DNA from: an uncultured Lachnospiraceae bacterium
Lineage (GTDB): Bacteria > Bacillota > Clostridia > Lachnospirales > Lachnospiraceae
Assembly (NCBI GenBank): GCA_947566645.1
Contig: CANOKL010000013.1
Span: 1 to 64,000, forward strand
DNA length: 64,000 nt
Reading direction: 5' to 3'
Numbering within the stretch: the stretch's first letter is position 1; each line of letters begins with the position of its first letter. Under the pieces are notes generated by a model. The model saw only the letters and a list, made by a program, of their open reading frames with translations, was not told where the DNA came from and did not search any database. This document shows, in pieces, positions 7,975 to 16,725 of this stretch. A program made the translations under genes and the position numbers.

Positions 7975-8037
7975 GTTACTTTTCACGGGCCAGGAATGCG
8001 CGTAAGCTGCGCATTCCGTGAACATAACTTATGTTAC
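7975..8037. repeat. Family B palindromic repeat, copy B4
   Basis: Begins GTTACTTTTCACGG and contains the hairpin GGAATGCGCGTAAGCTGCGC plus ATTCC, ending near ATGTTAC. It ends 25 bases upstream of the ABC-F start and 10 bases before its ribosome binding site, so it lies in the 5' untranslated region of that gene or includes its promoter. Confidence 0.65.
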
Positions 8038-8062
8038 GTTTAATAAAAGGAGACGAAAACAC

Positions 8063-9694
8063 ATGATTAGTACAAGTAATATTACATTACGTGTTGGCAA
8101 AAAGGCATTATTTGAGGATGTCAATATCAAATTCACAGAAGGGAACTGCTATGGCCTGATCGGCGCCAACGGTGCAGGTAAATCCACCTTTCTGAAGATC
8201 CTGTCCGGCCAGCTGGAGCCTACGAACGGAGAAGTCATCATCACCCCCGGTGAACGTCTTTCCTTCCTTCAGCAGGATCATTTTAAATATGACGACTACC
8301 CTGTCCTTGATACAGTTATGCTGGGAAATGCAAGACTGTATGAGATTATGAAGGAAAAGGAAGCCATCTACGCAAAAGAAGATTTCACAGATGAAGACGG
8401 CATAAAGGCAAGTGAACTGGAGGGCGAATTTGCCGCCATGAACGGGTGGGAAGCCGAATCCGACGCCGCTTCTCTTTTAAACGGCCTCGGTATCGGGACA
8501 GAACTTCATTATGAACTGATGAAGGATTTAAACGGTCCGGAGAAGGTCAAGGTTCTGCTCGCCCAGGCGCTGTTCGGCAACCCGGACATCCTGCTCCTTG
8601 ATGAGCCGACCAACCACCTGGATCTTGATGCCATCGCCTGGCTGGAGGAATTTCTGATTGGCTTTAATAACACAGTTATCGTTGTATCCCATGACCGTTA
8701 TTTCTTAAATAAGGTCTGTACACAGATTGCAGATATTGACTATGGGAAGATCAAGCTGTATGCAGGAAACTACGATTTCTGGTATGAATCCAGCCAGCTT
8801 CTGATCCGTCAGATGAAGGAAGCGAACAAGAAAAAGGAAGAAAAGATCAAGGAGCTTCAGGAATTTATTTCCCGGTTCAGCGCCAATGCATCCAAATCAA
8901 AACAGGCAACCTCCAGAAAACGTGCACTGGAAAAGATCCAGCTGGATGATATACAGCCCTCCAGCCGGAAGTACCCTTATATCCATTTCCAGCCGAACCG
9001 TTCTATCGGAAATGAGGTGCTGACTGTAGAAGGATTAAGCAAAACCATTGACGGCGAAAAGGTGCTGGACAATATCTCCTTCACCCTGAACCATGACGAC
9101 AAGGTGGCATTTGTCGGAAGCAATGAGCTTGCCAAGACCACGCTCTTTCAGATTCTCATGGGCGAGATGGAGCCCGATGCCGGAACGTACAAATGGGGGA
9201 TCACCACTTCGCAGGCCTATTTCCCCCAGGACAATGGAGCAGAGTTTGACAATGATAACACCATTGTGGAATGGCTGACTCAATACTCCGAGGAAAAGGA
9301 TGTCACCTATGTCCGCGGTTTTCTGGGACGAATGCTTTTTGGCGGCGACGATGGTGTAAAAAGGGTACGCGTTCTGTCCGGAGGCGAAAAGGTCCGCTGC
9401 ATGCTGTCCAAGATGATGATCTCCGGAGCCAATGTACTCCTCTTCGATGAGCCGACCAACCACCTGGACATGGAAGCCATCACTGCCCTCAACAATGGAA
9501 TGACAAAATTTCCCGGCGTCATCCTCTTTACGTCAAGAGACCACCAGATTGTACAGACAACCGCAAACCGCATTATGGAAATCGTACCGGGAGGAAAACT
9601 GATCGACAAGATCACAACCTATGATGAATACCTTGAAAATGATGAGATGGCAAGAAAACGCCAGACATACAGTATACAGAGGGAAGACGACTAA
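8063..9694 (+). CDS. ABC-F family ATPase, YkpA/YbiT type
   Basis: A 543-residue soluble protein with two ABC ATPase domains joined by a charged linker (about residues 245-310) and no membrane segment, as in ABC-F proteins that act on ribosomes. NBD1 has GANGAGKST and LLLDEPTNHLD, but the signature reads LNGPE. NBD2 has GSNELAKTT in place of a canonical Walker A, a proper LSGGEKVR signature, LLFDEPTNHLD and an H-loop reading TSRDHQ. The NELAKTT form is usual for the YkpA branch. ATG 8063 follows AAAGGAG and is preferred to the longer frame from 8018. The specific role (ribosome quality, stress or antibiotic protection) cannot be assigned. Confidence 0.9.
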   Translation: MISTSNITLRVGKKALFEDVNIKFTEGNCYGLIGANGAGKSTFLKILSGQLEPTNGEVIITPGERLSFLQQDHFKYDDYPVLDTVMLGNARLYEIMKEKEAIYAKEDFTDEDGIKASELEGEFAAMNGWEAESDAASLLNGLGIGTELHYELMKDLNGPEKVKVLLAQALFGNPDILLLDEPTNHLDLDAIAWLEEFLIGFNNTVIVVSHDRYFLNKVCTQIADIDYGKIKLYAGNYDFWYESSQLLIRQMKEANKKKEEKIKELQEFISRFSANASKSKQATSRKRALEKIQLDDIQPSSRKYPYIHFQPNRSIGNEVLTVEGLSKTIDGEKVLDNISFTLNHDDKVAFVGSNELAKTTLFQILMGEMEPDAGTYKWGITTSQAYFPQDNGAEFDNDNTIVEWLTQYSEEKDVTYVRGFLGRMLFGGDDGVKRVRVLSGGEKVRCMLSKMMISGANVLLFDEPTNHLDMEAITALNNGMTKFPGVILFTSRDHQIVQTTANRIMEIVPGGKLIDKITTYDEYLENDEMARKRQTYSIQREDD

Positions 9695-9696
9695 TC

Positions 9697-9730
9697 GGGG
9701 ACGGGGCAATTCTCAAATTGCCCCGTCCCC
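9697..9730. repeat. Family A palindrome, copy A2 (likely bidirectional terminator)
   Basis: Perfect 15-bp stem GGGGACGGGGCAATT / AATTGCCCCGTCCCC with loop CTCA. It starts 2 bases after the ABC-F stop and ends 6 bases before the stop of the opposing trpS. Confidence 0.85.
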
Positions 9731-9736
9731 GGCTTA

Positions 9737-10741
9737 TTATCGTACTCTTTCCGGAAATCCTACCTTCTTCTGCACCTTCCGAAGTGTTTTATTTGCAAAA
9801 TATCCTGCCTTTTCCGCATTATTTTTTATAATTCCATTAATATATGCCTTATCCTTCTCAAGGCGCGCCACCTCGTCCTGCAAAGGCTTAAGCACGGACA
9901 CGACAGCCTCTCCCACCGCAGTCTTAAAGTCTCCATAGCCTTTCCCGTCAAATTCCTTCACGACCTCGTCCGGCTTCATTCCCGTACATGCGCTGTAGAT
10001 ATCAATCAGGTTTTTTACTCCCGGCTGCTCTTCCCGATAGAGAATCTGTGCTTCAGAATCAGTTACTGCACGCCTGCATTTCCGCATGATGGTATCCGGA
10101 TCATCCAGCAGATAAATACTTGCATTGGGATTCTCATCTGACTTGGACATCTTCTTTGACGGATCCTGGAGGCTCATGATCTTAGCCCCTACCTTTCCGA
10201 TATATGCCTCCGGGATGGTAAATACATCTCCGTATATATGATTGAATCTTTCTGCAATATCTCTAGTTATTTCCAGATGCTGCATCTGATCAATCCCCAC
10301 CGGAACCACGTCTGCCTGATAGAGGAGAATATCCGCTGCCATCAGTACCGGATAAGTAAATAATCCTGCATTAATATTGTCTGCGTGCTTCGCGGATTTA
10401 TCCTTAAACTGGGTCATGCGGTTCAGCTCGCCCATATAGGTAAAGCAGTTCAGAATCCATGCAAGCTCTGCATGTCCTGACACATGGGACTGATAATAAA
10501 TACAGTTCTTCTCCGGATCAAGGCCCGCTGCAATATACAGAGTGAGAAGCGCCCTCGCCCTCTTTCTCAGCACCGCAGGATCCTGCCGTACTGTAATGGA
10601 ATGCATATCCACCACACTATAAAAGCATTCATATTCATCACTCAGCGTCACCCAGTTTTTGAGAGCCCCAAGATAATTCCCAAGGGTCAGATTCCCTGTT
10701 GCCTGCATTCCGCTGAATAACACTTTTTTATCACCTAACAT
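9737..10741 (-). CDS. trpS: Tryptophanyl-tRNA synthetase
   Basis: A 334-residue class I aminoacyl-tRNA synthetase that charges tRNA-Trp. It shows the HIGH-type motif as TGNLTLGNY (about residues 16-24), the VGIDQMQHLEITRDIAERFN block typical of TrpRS, and KKMSKSDEN as the KMSKS loop. Length is normal. The ATG at 10741 follows GGAGGATAT. No T-box leader is visible upstream; that space is filled by tandem repeats extending from the next gene. Confidence 0.97.
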   Translation of the reverse strand: MLGDKKVLFSGMQATGNLTLGNYLGALKNWVTLSDEYECFYSVVDMHSITVRQDPAVLRKRARALLTLYIAAGLDPEKNCIYYQSHVSGHAELAWILNCFTYMGELNRMTQFKDKSAKHADNINAGLFTYPVLMAADILLYQADVVPVGIDQMQHLEITRDIAERFNHIYGDVFTIPEAYIGKVGAKIMSLQDPSKKMSKSDENPNASIYLLDDPDTIMRKCRRAVTDSEAQILYREEQPGVKNLIDIYSACTGMKPDEVVKEFDGKGYGDFKTAVGEAVVSVLKPLQDEVARLEKDKAYINGIIKNNAEKAGYFANKTLRKVQKKVGFPERVR

Positions 10742-10771
10742 TTTTTATATCCTCCATTTTTCTTATTTTCA

Positions 10772-10912
10772 TCACTCTGCCACAGCCTGGCATCCTCATA
10801 ATTTCCCATCACTCTGCCACAGCCTGGCGTCATCATCATTTCCCATCACTCTGCCACAGCCTGACATCATCATCATTTCCCATCACCCTACCACGGCCTG
10901 ACGTCATCATCG
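10772..10912. repeat. Tandem 37-bp repeats derived from the 3' end of the phosphatase gene
   Basis: Three full copies (10772-10808, 10809-10845, 10846-10882), each beginning TCACTCTGCCACAGCCTG, followed by a fourth partial copy (10883-10912) that is the real end of the phosphatase gene. In the gene copy the minus strand reads TGGTAG, giving Trp and stop; in the other three it reads TGGCAG, removing the stop. No spacers separate the units, so this is not a CRISPR array. Confidence 0.85.
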
Positions 10913-11526
10913 TAATAGACCTTATTTTCTGACAATATGCGGAAGATCCCGTCTGCTGCTTCTACTTCTGTCACAGCACAGTTTTTATGTACTCCCTGCC
11001 CCCAGTATTCTGCCAGCGGCTTTTTCTTCATATAGTTAAGCATCCCTGCAAGAGCGGCTCCGTGAGTGGCAATGAGAATCTTTTTTTCCTCGTACTCCCT
11101 CTGCCCCGAAAGCCACGAAAGGAAGTCGCCAACTCTTGCCCTGACTGCCGCAAAATCTTCCCCGCCTTCTGCAGGTTCATAGTTCACAGGATCATCAAAA
11201 AATGCCTGGAAACGCTCCGGAAGCTCCCAGCCTTCCTTCGAGCAGCATTTCCCCTCCCATTCGCCAAATGCCATCTCTGCAATTCTTTCGTCCTTAATTA
11301 CCGGCACATCGCGCCCGGCAAGAATAAGCCTGGCGGTCTCCACCGCCCTTCCAAGAGGGCTGCTGAAGCACACTTCAAAAGGAATGTCCCGAAGCCCTGC
11401 CGCCGTCTTCACAGCCAGGCTCCGCCCGAATTCATTTAACGGGATGTCTGCCTGTCCCTGTATCCTGCGTGTCTTATTCCAGTCGGTCTCGCCGTGCCTT
11501 ACAAGATATAACTTCATTTTTCTCAT
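10888..11526 (-). CDS. Histidine phosphatase (phosphoglycerate mutase-like)
   Basis: About 212 residues. LYLVRHGETDWN carries the catalytic His of the RHG motif, CFSSPLGRAVETA the second Arg, a Glu lies in EMAFGEWEG, and ATHGAA provides the second active-site His. This branch of the superfamily includes broad-specificity phosphatases, alpha-ribazole phosphatases and cofactor-dependent mutases; the substrate cannot be fixed from sequence. GGAGG lies just upstream of ATG 11526; ATG 11517 is an alternative. The codons for the last residues (DDDVRPW) and the stop are the template for the downstream tandem repeats. Confidence 0.85.
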   Translation of the reverse strand: MRKMKLYLVRHGETDWNKTRRIQGQADIPLNEFGRSLAVKTAAGLRDIPFEVCFSSPLGRAVETARLILAGRDVPVIKDERIAEMAFGEWEGKCCSKEGWELPERFQAFFDDPVNYEPAEGGEDFAAVRARVGDFLSWLSGQREYEEKKILIATHGAALAGMLNYMKKKPLAEYWGQGVHKNCAVTEVEAADGIFRILSENKVYYDDDVRPW

Positions 11527-11652
11527 CTGCCTCCAAACTATCTGTGAATCACCCCGGGGCAATGGCTGCCAGTACTCCGTCCGCTCCTGGTAACGCATCC
11601 GGCCCCGTAATAGTATAACATATCTTTTTCTATTTTTCATGAATTTTTGTGT

Positions 11653-11658
11653 TATAAT
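11653..11658 (+). promoter_or_regulatory. Possible -10 element for luxS
   Basis: TATAAT lies 42 bases upstream of the luxS ATG. The matching -35 position is AT-rich (CTATTT) and poor, so this promoter is tentative. Confidence 0.35.
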
Positions 11659-11699
11659 GAAAAAGGAGTAAAAAGTAAAAATAGAAAGGAGAGATGATT

Positions 11700-12179
11700 A
11701 TGGAAAAAATTACCAGCTTTACAATAGACCATTTAAAGCTTCAGCCGGGTGTATATGTATCCCGTATTGATTATGTGGAAGGGCATCCCGTTACCACCTT
11801 TGATCTGCGCATGACAAGCCCGAATGAAGAACCGGTCATGAACACTGCAGAGATGCATACGATCGAGCATCTTGCCGCCACCTTTTTGCGCAATCATCCC
11901 GAATTCGGCAGAAAAACCATTTATTTCGGCCCCATGGGCTGCCGCACCGGCTTCTACCTTCTTCTGTCAGGAGAACTAACCTCTGCCGGTATCATCCCGC
12001 TCATGAAGGAGATGTATACATTCATCGCCGGATTTGAAGGAGAAGTTCCGGGAGCTCACCCGAAAGACTGCGGAAACTATCTGGACATGAATCTTCCCAT
12101 GGCAAGGTATCTTGCCAACAGGTATCTGTCAGAAGTGCTGGAAAATATTACGGAGGACAGGCTGGTCTATCCACAGTAG
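11700..12179 (+). CDS. luxS: S-ribosylhomocysteine lyase, AI-2 producer
   Basis: LuxS splits S-ribosylhomocysteine into homocysteine and DPD, the precursor of autoinducer-2, within the activated methyl cycle. The metal-binding HTIEH motif (about residues 52-56), the catalytic Cys in GCRTGFY and the metal ligand Cys in DCGNYLDMN are all present. The product has 159 residues from ATG 11700, spaced 8 bases from AAAGGAG; the in-frame ATG at 11694 is too close to that site. A partner Pfs nucleosidase gene is not in this window. Confidence 0.97.
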   Translation: MEKITSFTIDHLKLQPGVYVSRIDYVEGHPVTTFDLRMTSPNEEPVMNTAEMHTIEHLAATFLRNHPEFGRKTIYFGPMGCRTGFYLLLSGELTSAGIIPLMKEMYTFIAGFEGEVPGAHPKDCGNYLDMNLPMARYLANRYLSEVLENITEDRLVYPQ

Positions 12180-12181
12180 AA

Positions 12182-12212
12182 TGGGGACGGGGCATTTCCT
12201 GCCCTGTCTCCA
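12182..12212. repeat. Degenerate family A palindrome, copy A3
   Basis: GGGGACGGGGCATTTCC followed by GCCCTGTCTCC: the left arm matches family A, the right arm has drifted and the T/A centre is lost. It starts 2 bases after the luxS stop and may still act as a terminator. Confidence 0.6.
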
Positions 12213-12224
12213 TTCTTCTACTGC

Positions 12225-12758
12225 CTATTCAATCTCAATCTGACACATTTTCATGGCCTCAAGTGCGTTTTTATGATTTTCAGGTGTTGTACCCGCACAG
12301 CATGAGGCATCAACGATGACAGGCAGCTCCGGAAACATTGCTTTTATGATCATGGCATTGGATATCACGCAGATATCTGTGCACAGTCCCACGAAAGTAA
12401 TGGATTCCGCCGTGTCTGTCCCAAGCACTCCCTGGTCCATCAGATAATCTCTTACTGCATATCCCAGCTCAATGCTTCCAAAGGACGGCTTATTAATTGG
12501 TTCGCCATCCCTGAGCGCCTCAATCCGGGGATGCAGGGCCCAGCCCTTCGAACCGCGGATACAGTGTGTAACCGGAAGCTTCCTTCCCTCCTGGGTTTCA
12601 AGATAGTTGATCTCATGGGTATCTCTCGTATAAAATACCTTTCCGTCAAATTCCTCTATCTTTTCTGCCACCTTCGGAACGATTGCTTCTGCTTCCTTCG
12701 TTCCAAGCGCACCGTCTATAAAATCATTTTGCATATCTACAACAACCAGTATCTTCAT
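12225..12758 (-). CDS. Isochorismatase-family Cys hydrolase (nicotinamidase-like)
   Basis: A 177-residue enzyme with the Asp-Lys-Cys triad of the family: VVDMQNDF (Asp 9), NKPSFGS (Lys) and VGLCTDICVISNA (Cys). The nearby Asp and His residues expected to hold the nicotinamidase metal (in TRDTHEIN) suggest nicotinamidase, which deaminates nicotinamide to nicotinate for NAD salvage. ATG 12758 follows AGGAGG at 8 bases and is better than the longer frame. Family certain, nicotinamidase activity likely. Confidence 0.85.
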   Translation of the reverse strand: MKILVVVDMQNDFIDGALGTKEAEAIVPKVAEKIEEFDGKVFYTRDTHEINYLETQEGRKLPVTHCIRGSKGWALHPRIEALRDGEPINKPSFGSIELGYAVRDYLMDQGVLGTDTAESITFVGLCTDICVISNAMIIKAMFPELPVIVDASCCAGTTPENHKNALEAMKMCQIEIE

Positions 12759-12877
12759 CTTACATGCCTCCTGCATTACTTTCTCTGGAACAGTAACTCC
12801 ATTATAACACTGTCTTTTCTAAAAGCAAGTTTTATTTGCTTATTTCCCTTAAATGTGCGATAATAATGTTATTATAA

Positions 12878-12905
12878 GCGGCCTTGCGGGCCGTAAATAG
12901 TAACT
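12878..12905. repeat. Family B end, copy B5 (partial)
   Basis: GCGGCCTTGCGGGCCGTAAATAGTAAC: the terminal motif with one mismatch plus a short GGCC hairpin. It lies 27 bases upstream of the zinc phospholipase-like gene. Confidence 0.5.
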
Positions 12906-12931
12906 GATATAATGGGAAAGGGGTTATACTT

Positions 12932-13768
12932 ATGCCAGCATCATATGCACACTATCGTTTTGGAAGGGAAGTTACCGGATGTCTCCCATTTGTATACAGA
13001 AAGACAATTGAGAGTCATCAGGATTTATATAATATTGGTCTGCACGGACCAGACATTCTGTTCTATTACCATCCGATATCCTCTAATGAGATTAATCAGA
13101 CAGGCTATGCACTCCATGACAAACCTGCATCAGAATTTTTTGGCCAGGCAGCAGCGCTTTACATGCATGCGGCGGACCCGGATGCCTTAAAGGCGTATCT
13201 GTTCGGCTTTGTCTGCCACTTTTCACTGGACAGCGTCTGCCACCCATACATTGAAAAGATTGGACAGGAAAGCGGCTTAAGCCATGCTGAGATTGAGACA
13301 GAGCTGGAGCGTTTCTTCATGGAGAAGGACGGTCTTAACCCTGCCGAATACATCCCGGTCCAGCATATTCATCCGGATCCCGGGATTTCCCAGGTGATCG
13401 CGCCCTGCTTTGATCCCGCCACTCCGGAACAGATCAGATCCTGTCTGAAAGGAATGATCTTTTTTCATAAACTGCTTCACGCTCCGGAACGTACGGATCA
13501 GAAGGTGGACAAGCGCAGGCTTTTGTATCTTGGACTGAAGCTTATAAAAAAATATGATTCCATGCAGGGGCTGATCATGAAGCCCGAGCCTGTATGCGAC
13601 TGTACAAAATATATGAATCTGCTTCATAATCTGTACACAGAGGCTGTCACTGTGGCATCCTCCCTGATTCAGAATTATGCAAATGTACTGGATCATGCCT
13701 CTGCCCTTTCCTCACGTTTTTCCCTGACGTTTGGAAAAGGCGAGGACTGGGAAAGCTTATTTATATAA
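12932..13768 (+). CDS. Zinc-dependent phospholipase C-like protein
   Basis: A 278-residue protein of the zinc-dependent phospholipase C/S1-P1 fold (PF00882-like). Conserved metal-ligand type residues appear in MPASYAHYRFG, GLHGPDILFYYHP and FVCHFSLDSVCHPYI. Unlike secreted clostridial alpha-toxin it has no signal peptide, so it is probably intracellular; members of this group in gut Firmicutes are uncharacterised. It is followed after 26 bases by an MFS gene on the same strand, likely the same transcript. The start has AAAGGGG upstream. Confidence 0.8.
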   Translation: MPASYAHYRFGREVTGCLPFVYRKTIESHQDLYNIGLHGPDILFYYHPISSNEINQTGYALHDKPASEFFGQAAALYMHAADPDALKAYLFGFVCHFSLDSVCHPYIEKIGQESGLSHAEIETELERFFMEKDGLNPAEYIPVQHIHPDPGISQVIAPCFDPATPEQIRSCLKGMIFFHKLLHAPERTDQKVDKRRLLYLGLKLIKKYDSMQGLIMKPEPVCDCTKYMNLLHNLYTEAVTVASSLIQNYANVLDHASALSSRFSLTFGKGEDWESLFI

Positions 13769-13794
13769 TATATAATAAGAAAGGAGTCTGTATC

Positions 13795-15039
13795 ATGAAA
13801 TTCAAACTCACTGCCCTGGAAAAGCACTGGATTCTCTATGATGTGGGAAACTCCGCGTTCGTCCTGCTTATAGCCACAATTCTGCCCATCTACTTTAATT
13901 ACCTGGCAGATATGGAGAAAATCGAACCCTCTGTATACCTGGCATACTGGGGATATGCCATATCCGTCTCCACTCTGATCGTTGCTGTCCTTGGTCCGAC
14001 ACTCGGAGCCATAGCAGACACAAAAAACTTTAAAAAAAGATTGTTTTCTGCTGCTCTTGTTATCGGAGTGGTTTCCTGTGTGCTTCTTGGTACGACTTCC
14101 TCGTGGATGATCTTTCTCATCATCTTCGTGATTGCCAAAACCGCATTTTCCACAAGCCTGGTCTTTTACGACTCTATGCTGACGGATGTAACGACAGAGG
14201 ACCGTATGGATTCCGTCTCCTCCCATGGCTATGCATGGGGGTATATAGGAAGCTGCATCCCGTTTGTTATATGCCTGGTCATTGTCCTGAATGCAGAAAA
14301 GCTCCATCTTTCCATGAAAACTGCCATGCTCATTGCATTCATCATTACTGCTGTATGGTGGTTTGCTGCTTCTGTCCCGCTTCTGAAAAGCTATCGTCAG
14401 GTCTACTACGCAGATGCGGGCACGCATGTAGTAAAAAACAGCTTTTCAAGGCTTGCAGGCTCATTAAAGGAGATCTGTCATGAAAAGAAAGTTTTCTTTT
14501 TCCTCCTTGCCTTTTTCTTTTATATTGACGGAGTATATACAATTATAGATATGGCAACTGCCTATGGAACCTCTCTGGGGCTTGACAGCACAGGTCTTCT
14601 GCTTGCGCTGCTCCTGACGCAGATTGTAGCCTTTCCCTGTGCACTGATCTTCGGCATGCTTTCCAAATCCATATCCTCAGCCCTCCTGATCCGGATATGT
14701 ATTGGGGCATATCTGTGCATTGCCCTATATGCAGTAGGGCTTGACAGCCAGGCCGACTTCTGGGTACTTGCCGTACTGGTTGGTATGTTTCAGGGAGCAA
14801 TCCAGGCATTGTCCCGTTCCTATTTTGCAAGAATTATTCCGGCTGATAAATCCGGAGAATACTTCGGACTTCTTGATATATGCGGAAAAGGCGCTTCCTT
14901 TTTCGGCACTTTCCTCGTTTCACTGATCAGTCAGATAACCGGAAGTCCCAGTGCAGGCGTTGGTTCACTTGCCGTTATGTTCCTTATTGGCTTCCTTTTA
15001 TTTGGCAAAGCAGAGACAATAAATACAATGTCATCCTAA
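13795..15039 (+). CDS. MFS permease, UMF1/Atg22-like
   Basis: A 414-residue integral membrane protein with about 12 hydrophobic segments. The N-terminal EKHWILYDVGNSAFVLLIATILPIYF and the loop GAIADTKNFKKR match the UMF1/Atg22-like branch of the major facilitator superfamily, whose bacterial substrates are mostly unknown. A good AGAAAGGAG precedes ATG 13795. Probably co-transcribed with the phospholipase-like gene. Confidence 0.85.
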   Translation: MKFKLTALEKHWILYDVGNSAFVLLIATILPIYFNYLADMEKIEPSVYLAYWGYAISVSTLIVAVLGPTLGAIADTKNFKKRLFSAALVIGVVSCVLLGTTSSWMIFLIIFVIAKTAFSTSLVFYDSMLTDVTTEDRMDSVSSHGYAWGYIGSCIPFVICLVIVLNAEKLHLSMKTAMLIAFIITAVWWFAASVPLLKSYRQVYYADAGTHVVKNSFSRLAGSLKEICHEKKVFFFLLAFFFYIDGVYTIIDMATAYGTSLGLDSTGLLLALLLTQIVAFPCALIFGMLSKSISSALLIRICIGAYLCIALYAVGLDSQADFWVLAVLVGMFQGAIQALSRSYFARIIPADKSGEYFGLLDICGKGASFFGTFLVSLISQITGSPSAGVGSLAVMFLIGFLLFGKAETINTMSS

Positions 15040-15161
15040 TATTCCGAACAAATATTAATTTTCCGAGTATTTTTCTTACTGATATTTTTTTTCTTATGGT
15101 ATTCTTATTATAAATAAAAGTAATAAATAATAGTATTCGAAAAGCAAAAGGAGTGGTATAT

Positions 15162-16034
15162 ATGAAACAGCCTATGCAATTATTTTCCGCTCATCATGCC
15201 GATAAGAATTTTATAGACAGGAATTGTGACCATTACTATTGTGACGTGCTCTCAGTTATTTCCTTCATTGATTCAGCTGAGTGCACCTCGCTTCCTTACC
15301 GACATAAACACGATGCTTACGAATTCCTTATTCCTTATGGGCCTATTCCCCTTGTTATGTGCGAAGATTTGGTTTACTTCGGAGAGGTTGGTTATGTTTA
15401 TCCCGTACAGAGCGGACAGGAACATGGCTTCAAATCCCTTGTAACGAACATTTCTTATGACAACATCTGTGTTGACAAGGTTTTTCTTGAAGATATCATG
15501 AAGCAGAAAAAGTATAACGGAAAAGAATTTGACTGGCGCTTTGATCTTACAAAGGAGCAGAAAGCCTATATCCAGTTATTCAAAAATGAGTTTGATAACG
15601 GTGCATCCTGTGATCAGCAGAATCTCCGGCATCTCGCCGCGCTGATAACAGCATCCTTTATTGATTCGGAATTTCAGAAACGCGGAACCCCGATTGGAAA
15701 GCCTGCGCAATATCAGCAGGGTATTCTACAGGTGGTAGCCTACATCAACCAGCATTACACAGAGCCTTTGAATGTAGATGATCTTGCCCAGATGTGCCAT
15801 CTGTCCAAGACCTATTTTATTTCGGCATTCAAGCGTGTTACTGGAGAGACGCCTTACAGCTATCTTCTCAGGCTCCGGACTTCCAAGGCGCGGATTCTTT
15901 TGGAAACTACCGACTATACAATAAAGGAGATCGCCAATATGTGTGGATTCCAGAAGACCAATACCTTCACCTCCCACTTTTGTACTGTTACACACATGAC
16001 TCCTTCTGAATACCGGGAGAATGCGCGAAATTAA
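15162..16034 (+). CDS. AraC-family transcriptional regulator
   Basis: A 290-residue protein with an N-terminal sensor-like region (YRHKHDAYEFLIPYGPI resembles a cupin-type ligand domain) and a C-terminal double helix-turn-helix, including LNVDDLAQMCHLSKTYFISAF and the second motif YTIKEIANMCGFQKTNTF. ATG 15162 is 8 bases after AAAGGAG; GTG 15153 overlaps that site. It stands alone, so its targets are not evident; AraC proteins of this size usually respond to sugars or stress signals. Confidence 0.92.
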   Translation: MKQPMQLFSAHHADKNFIDRNCDHYYCDVLSVISFIDSAECTSLPYRHKHDAYEFLIPYGPIPLVMCEDLVYFGEVGYVYPVQSGQEHGFKSLVTNISYDNICVDKVFLEDIMKQKKYNGKEFDWRFDLTKEQKAYIQLFKNEFDNGASCDQQNLRHLAALITASFIDSEFQKRGTPIGKPAQYQQGILQVVAYINQHYTEPLNVDDLAQMCHLSKTYFISAFKRVTGETPYSYLLRLRTSKARILLETTDYTIKEIANMCGFQKTNTFTSHFCTVTHMTPSEYRENARN

Positions 16035-16064
16035 AGGCCCAGATTCTCATGAGTCTGGGCCTTT
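16033..16064. terminator. Strong rho-independent terminator
   Basis: Stem AAAGGCCCAGA / TCTGGGCCTTT (11 bp) with a 10-base loop and a T-tract on the plus strand, starting at the araC-type stop codon. The A-rich left arm lets it also serve the converging rplT operon. Confidence 0.9.
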
Positions 16065-16108
16065 TTCCAACCATAGCATAAGGAAGGATTTATAAAACTT
16101 AATACAGC

Positions 16109-16465
16109 TTAAGCAAGCTTGCTCTTCGCGATCTCTGCAACTGCTGTAAAGCCTTCTGCGTCATTTACAGCCATCTCTGCGAGCATCTTTCTGTTCATGT
16201 CAACATTCGCCAGCTTAAGGCCGTGCATAAGCTTACTGTAGGACAGTCCGTTGAGCCTTGCTGCCGCATTAATACGCGCAATCCAGAGCTGACGCATCTG
16301 GCGCTTGCGCTGCTTTCTTCCTGCATAGGAAGATGCCAGTGCTCTCATGACAGACTGCTTTGCAACCCTGTACTGCTTTGAACGTGCTCCCCTGTATCCC
16401 TTTGCTAACTTTAATACTCTGTTATGTTTCTTTTTAGCGTTAAGTCCGCCTTTTATTCTTGCCAT
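16109..16465 (-). CDS. rplT: Ribosomal protein L20
   Basis: A 118-residue basic protein beginning [20 protein letters not shown], the usual L20 N-terminus, with the conserved [20 protein letters not shown] block. L20 binds 23S rRNA early in 50S assembly and in many bacteria represses its own operon. It is the last gene of infC-rpmI-rplT; the spacing to rpmI is 28 bases. Confidence 0.98.
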   Translation of the reverse strand: MARIKGGLNAKKKHNRVLKLAKGYRGARSKQYRVAKQSVMRALASSYAGRKQRKRQMRQLWIARINAAARLNGLSYSKLMHGLKLANVDMNRKMLAEMAVNDAEGFTAVAEIAKSKLA

Positions 16466-16493
16466 GTCTTATCTCCTCCTTCATATACCTGTC

Positions 16494-16691
16494 TTACAGA
16501 TAAGGTAATACTTTCTTCATATTCTTTACATTAGTTGCATCTGTAATTGTTGACTGTCTGAGATTTCTCTTTCTCTTTGTAGACTTCTTTGTTAAGATAT
16601 GGCTCTTATAAGCTTTATTTCTTTTTAATTTACCTGTACCTGTCTTTTTGAAGCGCTTTGCAGCAGCTCTATTTGTTTTGATTTTTGGCAT
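16494..16691 (-). CDS. rpmI: Ribosomal protein L35
   Basis: A 65-residue, Lys/Arg-rich protein beginning [20 protein letters not shown], the L35 signature. It lies in the standard order between infC and rplT, with AAGGAGG upstream of ATG 16691. Confidence 0.98.
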   Translation of the reverse strand: MPKIKTNRAAAKRFKKTGTGKLKRNKAYKSHILTKKSTKRKRNLRQSTITDATNVKNMKKVLPYL

Positions 16692-16725
16692 GATTTGTTC
16701 CTCCTTGAATTCATTTAATGTATTT

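Noticed and set aside
10772..10912. Possible CRISPR array
   Set aside because: The 37-bp units are directly adjacent with no spacers, and the last unit is the 3' end of the phosphatase gene, so it is an ordinary tandem duplication.
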